In this document: positions 6,955-10,971 of the stretch, one piece after another | Position numbering within the stretch: the stretch's first letter is position 1 | Layout: every line of letters starts with the position of its first letter | Assembly: GCA_025355115.1 (NCBI GenBank) | Contig: JANXLO010000637.1 | Location: 1 to 10,971, forward strand | Origin: Chthonomonadaceae bacterium | GTDB taxonomy: Bacteria > Armatimonadota > Chthonomonadetes > Chthonomonadales > Chthonomonadaceae | Reading direction: 5' to 3' | Length of the DNA: 10,971 nucleotides | Program-made: the position numbers and the translations under genes | The notes under the pieces: model-generated | The model's input: the letters and a program-made list of their open reading frames with translations, nothing else | Told to the model about the DNA's origin: nothing | The model's database searches: none

Positions 6955-8362
6955 TCGCTTCAGCAAGAAGCCTTGCATCGTGCCGGACCACATCGGTCTG
7001 GTCAATAAAATTGCCGGCTATCGCGCGATAGCCTTCACGCCGGATCCGATCCAGGTCGGCCTCCACTAGAACGGATCCTGTCTTCCGATATTTTTCCAAA
7101 ATCTCCTGAGTGGGCTGGCCGGTGTTGACCAGAACGTAGTCGAAAATTCGGCGCCCGGCATGGTTCTCGATGGTTTTGACGTGGTCATAGGCGGAGAATC
7201 CGTCCGTCTCTCCCGGCTGGGTCATGACATTGCAGACATAGACGCGGCGCGCTTTGCACTTCCCAAGGGCAACTGCGACTTCGCGCACGAGCAGGTTGGG
7301 GATGATGCTGGTGAAGACGCTGCCGGGGCCGATCACGATCACATCGGCGTCTCGTATGGCCAGCGGGACCTCCTCCACCGGGCAGGCGTCGGGCGGCGTC
7401 ATGTAGATGCGGCGGATTCGAAGAGGGGAATTCGCGATCGTGGTCTCGCCGTCCAGAAATGACCCATCCTCCATCTCACCGCGCAGCCGTACATGCTCCA
7501 CTGTCGAAGGCAGAACTCGCCCGCGAACGTTCAGAACGCGGCTGGTCTCGAGAATCGCCCTCTCGAAGTCCCCTCCGTTGATAGCGGTCATCGCTGCTAT
7601 GAGCAGGTTGCCGAACGCATGATCCCGAAGTCCTTCGCCATACCCTTCAGCCGCAAATCGAGGCTTCGACGGCAACAGTTCGGTCGGCGAACTGCTCGAT
7701 ACGGCATGCTCGATCTCTCCAGCGTGGTGCGTATGTCTGGGCGCGGAAACCGCCGATTCAGGCTGGACGCTATTGCGAAAGCGGTACTGGAATAGCTCGG
7801 TCATCTGCGTCTCATCGTCCGCGAGGGCGACGAGGCAGTTTCTGATATCGCCTGGAGGCAGGATATTGAGCTGCTTCTGAAGCTTGCCGGAGGAGCCTCC
7901 GTCGTCCGCGACCGTCACGATCGCGGTGATGTTTGCAGAGTACTTCTTCAGCCCGCGTAGCATAGTTGACAGTCCGGTTCCGCCTCCTATCACGACGATG
8001 CGCCGCCCCTGGGCCAGTCTCCGCCGCGAGTAGATGACATCCACGAGTCCGCCGGGAGCGATCTCAGGGTCCAGAACGCTTGTCAGAGAGCGAACCAGCT
8101 TTCCGAGGGCGAACAGGCAGAGAAACCCGCCTATGATTGTTATGACCGCCCCCATTGTGCCCGGCCTCACCGCGGCATGGGAATGCGCGATGACCCATTT
8201 TGCAGCCCGAACCGTAAAGGGGGCGCTGTTGGCGGCATGAACCTGGATGATCACCCCCATGCCGGTCAGGAAAAGCACTAATCCGCAGAAACCGAGGGTA
8301 ATCCACCGCTTGATGTGCAGGCCGGGATAGAGCCACTTGAGCGAAGTTTTCCATCTGCTCAT
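6938..8362 (-). CDS. yvcK: Membrane-anchored YvcK/CofD-like protein (gluconeogenesis factor family)
   Basis: The 474-residue protein belongs to the YvcK/GlmR family, which binds UDP-sugars and affects carbon partitioning to the cell wall and cell shape. The core contains GGGTGLS at 126-132, TVADDGGSSGKL near 150-161, PPGDIRNC at 169-176, HAFGNLL at 248-254, VLNVRGRVLP at 277-286, IGPGSVFTSI at 344-353 and CNVMTQPGETDG at 377-388. Two hydrophobic helices at about 20-40 and 68-90 place the core on the inner membrane, unlike the about 317-residue soluble Bacillus form. About 45 extra residues (roughly 196-242, rich in Ser, His, Pro and Glu) separate LFQYRF from the HAFGNLL motif. I chose the ATG at 8362 over the upstream in-frame GTG at 8392. 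It has GAGGTGA at 8373-8367 with ideal spacing and overlaps the rapZ stop as ATGA, showing co-translation. Confidence 0.93.
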   Translation of the reverse strand: MSRWKTSLKWLYPGLHIKRWITLGFCGLVLFLTGMGVIIQVHAANSAPFTVRAAKWVIAHSHAAVRPGTMGAVITIIGGFLCLFALGKLVRSLTSVLDPEIAPGGLVDVIYSRRRLAQGRRIVVIGGGTGLSTMLRGLKKYSANITAIVTVADDGGSSGKLQKQLNILPPGDIRNCLVALADDETQMTELFQYRFRNSVQPESAVSAPRHTHHAGEIEHAVSSSSPTELLPSKPRFAAEGYGEGLRDHAFGNLLIAAMTAINGGDFERAILETSRVLNVRGRVLPSTVEHVRLRGEMEDGSFLDGETTIANSPLRIRRIYMTPPDACPVEEVPLAIRDADVIVIGPGSVFTSIIPNLLVREVAVALGKCKARRVYVCNVMTQPGETDGFSAYDHVKTIENHAGRRIFDYVLVNTGQPTQEILEKYRKTGSVLVEADLDRIRREGYRAIAGNFIDQTDVVRHDARLLAEAIMALL

Positions 8363-9300
8363 AATGTCACCTCGCTGCTGTCCAAATCGCACTGGCCTGC
8401 AATTACCTCCTCCGCCTGCAAGCTTCGCCCACTCTCCTCCGTCCTTGATTTCTTTATGTCACGATGGCGAACCGATACGCGATAGGATTCTCGCGTCAGC
8501 AAGGCAGCCAACTCCTCGGCAAGAACGACGGAGCGGTGTTGTCCTCCGGTGCATCCGATCGTGATGTTCAGATAGACTTTCCCCTCCCGCTCATACTCCG
8601 GCAGAGTGAACTGCACTAGCCCGTTCATTCTCTCCTGAAATGACTTTGTGCGAGGGTCGGCATGGATGTAAGCCGCGACTTCGGCGTCTCTGCCAGTCAT
8701 GCCTTTGAGCTCCGGCACGTAGTGGGGGTTGGCGAGAAACCGGACATCGAAAACAAGATCGGCATCGAGCGGCAGGCCATGCTTGAAGCCGAATGACGTC
8801 ACCGTGACGAGCAAACCAGGTCGCGTGTCCTGAGAGTAGGTGGAGTGCAAATGGTCCCGCAGCTCCCAGGGGGTGAGAGCGCTGGTATCGAGAATTCTGT
8901 CAGCGAGGGTGCGGGCTGTATGCAGCAGCCTGCGCTCTTCGTGAAGCGCTTCGATCACGCCCACGGCGGTCGTCTCAGTGAGCAGTGGGTGCGGGCGACG
9001 GGTCTCTTTGAAGCGATTCACCAGCGCCGCATCGCTGGCATCCAGATAGAGAAGCTCGATGCAGACTCCCGCCTGATGCAGTCCTTGCATCACCTCCCCA
9101 AGCTCCGCAAAGGCCGCGCCAGAGCGGATATCCATGACGACCGCTCCCATCTCCTGCGCAGTCTCGCGGCAGAAGGCGACAAGCTCCGGCAGGAGGCGCG
9201 GCGGGAGATTATCCACCGTGTAGTAGCCTGCGTCCTCAAAACTGTGCAGAGCAAGCGTTTTGCCTGCGCCAGACGGCCCTGTAATCACCACGAAGCGCAT
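8359..9300 (-). CDS. rapZ: RapZ-family P-loop nucleotide-binding protein
   Basis: The 313-residue product has the RapZ (YhbJ/YvcJ) architecture. In Enterobacteria RapZ is an RNA adaptor controlling glmS mRNA via GlmZ decay and senses glucosamine-6-phosphate. In Firmicutes YvcJ binds nucleotides. Visible marks are Walker A GPSGAGKT at 8-15, DNLPP at 30-34, SFGFKHGLP at 169-177, DVRFLANPHY at 185-194 and the C-terminal GCTGGQHRSVV at 249-259 with HRD at 279-281. After that motif a polar tail of about 30 residues extends beyond the usual end near 285. The start at 9300 is chosen because GAGGGAG (9313-9307) lies 6 nt upstream and the P-loop begins at the expected residue 8. An in-frame GTG extension to 9402 has no such support. 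It is first in an operon with yvcK, the conserved neighbour, but the usual third gene whiA is absent here. Confidence 0.94.
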   Translation of the reverse strand: MRFVVITGPSGAGKTLALHSFEDAGYYTVDNLPPRLLPELVAFCRETAQEMGAVVMDIRSGAAFAELGEVMQGLHQAGVCIELLYLDASDAALVNRFKETRRPHPLLTETTAVGVIEALHEERRLLHTARTLADRILDTSALTPWELRDHLHSTYSQDTRPGLLVTVTSFGFKHGLPLDADLVFDVRFLANPHYVPELKGMTGRDAEVAAYIHADPRTKSFQERMNGLVQFTLPEYEREGKVYLNITIGCTGGQHRSVVLAEELAALLTRESYRVSVRHRDIKKSRTEESGRSLQAEEVIAGQCDLDSSEVTL

Positions 9301-9339
9301 AGGGTTCTCCCTCGAAAAATGGCAGCAATGGGCGCGATG

Positions 9340-9361
9340 TCCAGTGAGCGGATCCACTGGA
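9340..9361. promoter_or_regulatory. Palindrome TCCAGTG-N8-CACTGGA upstream of rapZ, candidate operator
   Basis: Perfect 7-bp inverted repeats at 9340-9346 and 9355-9361 flank an 8-nt spacer, 40 nt upstream of the rapZ ATG. The palindrome covers the expected transcription start of the TACAAT box next to it. It could be a repressor site or a 5'-UTR hairpin. Confidence 0.4.
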
Positions 9362-9362
9362 T

Positions 9363-9368
9363 ATTGTA
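9363..9368 (-). promoter_or_regulatory. Candidate -10 box (TACAAT) for rapZ-yvcK
   Basis: Read on the minus strand, 9368-9363 is TACAAT, about 63 nt before the rapZ start. The only TTG-like -35 (TTGGGG, 9388-9383) is 14 nt away, shorter than usual, so the promoter is tentative. Confidence 0.35.
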
Positions 9369-9472
9369 GCACACCTCGCTTCCCCCAATAGGAGCAGTCC
9401 ACTTCGTGACGCAGAAGGAATCCGACCAGCGCGCCCGCACATCGAACTTATTTTTTCTCATTCTGAAGCCCG

Positions 9473-9526
9473 AGGGCGTTGGCTATTCTCACTAAAATTG
9501 TGGACGGCCGCATGGCCCAACGCTCT
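9473..9526. repeat. Nested inverted repeat (10-bp arms, inner hairpin)
   Basis: Arms 9473-9482 and 9517-9526 pair over 10 positions (GCGTTGG with CCAACGC plus A-T, G-C and one G-T). Inside, GCC (9507-9509) pairs with GGC (9514-9516) around a GCAT loop. No T run follows on either strand, so a terminator is not supported. Its role is unknown. Confidence 0.45.
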
Positions 9527-9582
9527 GATTATGTGGAGGAGCGATGATTTTTCAAGAAAACAGGCACAATGTAACAAAGCAC

Positions 9583-9612
9583 TTGACAGCAGACCAGCTG
9601 TTATGTTATAGT
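9583..9612 (+). promoter_or_regulatory. Strong sigma-70-type promoter with extended -10
   Basis: TTGACA at 9583-9588 is a perfect -35. TATAGT at 9607-9612 follows after 18 nt and is preceded by TG at 9604-9605 in the extended -10 position. The expected transcription start is near 9619. An inverted repeat ACAGC (9586-9590)/GCTGT (9597-9601) lies inside the promoter and could be an operator. The first supported start codon downstream is at 9948. Confidence 0.75.
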
Positions 9613-9618
9613 GGCTCG

Positions 9619-9947
9619 TCCGCATATCGTCTGCGTGCGGTCGCTCCAATTCGTATTTTTCCCTACCTTCCTTTGCCTGTAGGCAGCAAAGTCCGGTAAG
9701 GAGAGGTCCTCCTGACGGGACATGTTTTCGCGGCAATCGGTTCAAATGCGGCCTACTGCATTGGACGCACCGACCCGTTTCACTTCACGACGCTTTGAAA
9801 AACTTCATACAGGCAAGCATGGATCTGCACTGCGGTTCCATCGGTTGAACGGTGAGGCGCACGCCCCATCATTTGAGGATATAAGGCTTTGTGGCATTTA
9901 CAGGCAACGGAGCCCACCGGTATTTTCCGGTAGGACAAGGAGACGAA
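9619..9947 (+). promoter_or_regulatory. Long structured 5' leader, candidate RNA regulatory element
   Basis: About 330 nt separate the predicted transcription start from the ATG. Seen hairpins: CCGCA (9620-9624)/TGCGG (9636-9640); CTTTGC (9671-9676)/GCAAAG (9686-9691); GTCC...AAGGAG with CTCCT...GGAC (9691-9703 with 9709-9721, 11 pairs with two mismatches, loop AGGTC); TCGGT (9737-9741)/ACCGA (9769-9773) enclosing AATGC (9745-9749)/GCATT (9758-9762); and ACCGG (9916-9920)/CCGGT (9927-9931) just before the ribosome site at 9937. It does not match a riboswitch consensus I can recall. It could also contain a small RNA. Confidence 0.45.
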
Positions 9948-10304
9948 ATGACTCTTGGTCGAAGTGAGTTGAGATCGGGAAGGCGCAGCATAAAACGCGC
10001 GCTCCTCCCCCTCACCCTCCTCTTCGCGCTCGCACTGGCGCAGGCAGGACGGGCGCAATCCCTCTTTATCGTGAACCCACGCTCGTCCGAGAGGATCACC
10101 TCGGGGACGACGGTGGATGCCGTCGCCGAAGGGCTGGGCATTCCCCCGCACTACGCCATCAACGGGCTCTGCCACAATGCCGACCGAGTTCTCATCCACA
10201 TCGAAGACAGTATGGGCGCTACGGTGGGAGCGGAGACGAGACGACAAAAAGAAGCTTTCTGCGGCTCGCTCTCACTGGGCTTGAGCCGGATGAGAGAATG
10301 CTGA
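9948..10304 (+). CDS. N-terminal portion of a secreted protein, prematurely ended by a frame change
   Basis: AAGGAG at 9937-9942, 5 nt before the ATG, supports this start. The 118-residue frame encodes a clear signal peptide: a basic N-terminus (RSELRSGRRSIKR), a Leu/Ala core at about 18-32, and cleavage expected at GRA|QS after residue 36. A mature segment follows that begins SLFIVNPRSSERITSG. After about residue 90 the sequence looks less natural, and it stops at TGA 10302-10304. The frame shifted by -1 is open across this point and continues as evident coding sequence to the window end. I therefore read this as the first part of one longer gene, split by a real mutation, a sequencing indel or programmed frameshifting, the switch falling between about 10216 and 10262. 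A genuinely separate short gene is less likely. The function is not recognised. Confidence 0.6.
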   Translation: MTLGRSELRSGRRSIKRALLPLTLLFALALAQAGRAQSLFIVNPRSSERITSGTTVDAVAEGLGIPPHYAINGLCHNADRVLIHIEDSMGATVGAETRRQKEAFCGSLSLGLSRMREC

Positions 10305-10971
10305 GTGAATACGGATCAAAGCTTGCGAAGGACGTGAACGCATCCGGAACATCTCATCAGACGTTCGAGAAGCCGGTTATCCTCACTTCCGCTCCGTCGG
10401 CCACAATTGCCAGCCTGATGCCCTTGCCCGCAGCCGCAACGCAGATTCAGTCCATGAAGGATAACTTAGATATTCGCGGCGTGGTGGACACCCCTGGCTT
10501 CAGCGAGCCGCTTGGGATTGTCACCATCGGGAATAAGGTGCTGGTGCGCATCGGCAGCATTCCCTACACGCCTTATACTCCGAAGAGGAGAGCGGATATC
10601 ATCAGCCAGGCACTTAAGCTTCAGACCAAGGCTGATCTGAAAGGGCTGTATATCGCGGAAATCCCGTCGAAGGCGAGTGCTGACAACAAAGAGTACCAGC
10701 TGAAGACCCTCAAAGGTCAGGTCGTCACCGTCGATAGGAACACTGCAAGGCTCTTCGGCCGCACGCCTCATGCTCACGCCATTGCAATGCGAAAAGCTAT
10801 TCTCGACGGCCTCACTCTGGCGGTGACTTCAGCACCCGGTGACGGAATGTCGGCAGATGACTACTACAGTCAGGGAAACGCTGACTTCGTCGCGAAGAAG
10901 TACGCTGAAGCCGAAGTGAACTTCCAGGCCGCAATCGAGGGAAACCCAAGCTTCTTCTTCGCTCGCGTCGC
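10298..10971 (+). CDS. Continuation in the -1 frame: conserved extracytoplasmic-type domain followed by a TPR (3' end outside window)
   Basis: From the ATG at 10298, overlapping the previous stop by 7 nt, 224 codons are open to the window edge. The frame is open well upstream too, and coding-like sequence (LALTGLEPDERM) begins near 10263. No signal peptide and no good ribosome site precede 10298, so it most likely belongs to the same protein as the preceding segment. The region encoded at 10529-10813 has the pattern VLVRIGS..YTPKRRADIIS... then VVTVDRNTARLFGRTP and a final helix. By memory this resembles an extracytoplasmic domain of some MscS-type and TPR proteins in Cyanobacteria and Armatimonadota. 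From about 10859 a tetratricopeptide repeat begins (YYSQGNADFVAKKYAEAEV, then AAIEGNP), suggesting a scaffold role in protein-protein contacts. The whole would be a secreted or periplasmic TPR protein. No enzyme motif is seen. Confidence 0.65.
   Translation, partial: MLSEYGSKLAKDVNASGTSHQTFEKPVILTSAPSATIASLMPLPAAATQIQSMKDNLDIRGVVDTPGFSEPLGIVTIGNKVLVRIGSIPYTPYTPKRRADIISQALKLQTKADLKGLYIAEIPSKASADNKEYQLKTLKGQVVTVDRNTARLFGRTPHAHAIAMRKAILDGLTLAVTSAPGDGMSADDYYSQGNADFVAKKYAEAEVNFQAAIEGNPSFFFARV

Larger units (their letters stand above)
9301..9947. other. 647-nt divergent intergenic region
   Basis: No gene is supported here. It holds the rapZ ribosome site and candidate promoter/operator (9340-9368), a nested inverted repeat (9473-9526), an A/T-rich stretch with T6 at 9451-9456, a strong rightward promoter (9583-9612) and a long structured leader to the start at 9948. 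Confidence 0.7.

Noticed and set aside
8363..8392. GTG start 10 codons upstream for yvcK
   Set aside because: The ATG at 8362 has an ideal GAGGTGA site and the typical ATGA overlap with rapZ.
9301..9402. GTG start 34 codons upstream for rapZ
   Set aside because: The family starts just before the P-loop. The extension has no ribosome site and would run over the candidate promoter and palindrome.
9686..9721. GTCCGGTAAGGAG, resembling the SRP RNA core
   Set aside because: The rest of the conserved SRP hairpin is missing. The bases form a different hairpin.
9740..9764. GGTTCAAAT, resembling a tRNA T-arm
   Set aside because: The flanking 5-bp stem does not form and no acceptor, D or anticodon arms are present.
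9891..9947. Upstream in-frame GTG start for the last gene
   Set aside because: It lacks a well-placed ribosome site and would bury the signal peptide behind 19 extra residues. The ATG at 9948 has AAGGAG 5 nt upstream.
9722..9967. 81-residue open frame in the leader, overlapping the start at 9948
   Set aside because: Arg-rich chance-like composition, no ribosome site at proper distance (the nearest purine run is about 17 nt away), and the region is better explained as structured leader.

Overview
The window (about 58-60% G+C by eye) comes from a bacterium that uses strong Shine-Dalgarno sites, Sec-type signal peptides and c-type cytochromes. A membrane-anchored YvcK, a RapZ/YvcK pair without whiA beside it, and secreted proteins rich in beta-strand repeats suggest a Gram-negative-type environmental lineage such as Armatimonadota. 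That placement is an impression from gene style, not a computed result.

Plus strand, left part (1-4043): the 3' part of a large repeat-containing, probably surface or secreted protein runs in from outside the window and ends before a strong GC-rich hairpin. After a 337-nt gap comes a secreted parvulin-type peptidyl-prolyl isomerase that starts at TTG. A long hairpin with a T run follows, then a small exported protein with one CxxCH haem-binding motif (Tll0287/DUF3365-like C-terminus).

Plus strand, middle (4172-6954): an ABC exporter half-transporter and a glutamate formimidoyltransferase (FtcD transferase domain) overlap by 4 nt (GTGA), so they are probably translationally coupled.

Minus strand (9300-6938): a rapZ-yvcK operon with an ATGA overlap. 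It converges on ftcD, and the two stop codons cross by 17 bp. RapZ is a P-loop nucleotide-binding protein. YvcK here has two N-terminal membrane helices and an unusual insertion of about 45 residues. A small palindrome and a TACAAT box lie just upstream of rapZ.

Right end (9301-10971): a 647-nt divergent non-coding region carries the best promoter of the window (TTGACA-N18-TATAGT with an extended -10). It is followed by a leader of about 330 nt with several hairpins. The leader precedes a secreted protein whose reading frame is broken: the signal-peptide part stops at 10304, while a long coding frame shifted by -1 continues through a recognisable extracytoplasmic-type domain and a TPR to the window edge. 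This structured leader plus frameshift is the most interesting part of the window. No CRISPR, tRNA, rRNA, insertion sequence or defence system was seen.
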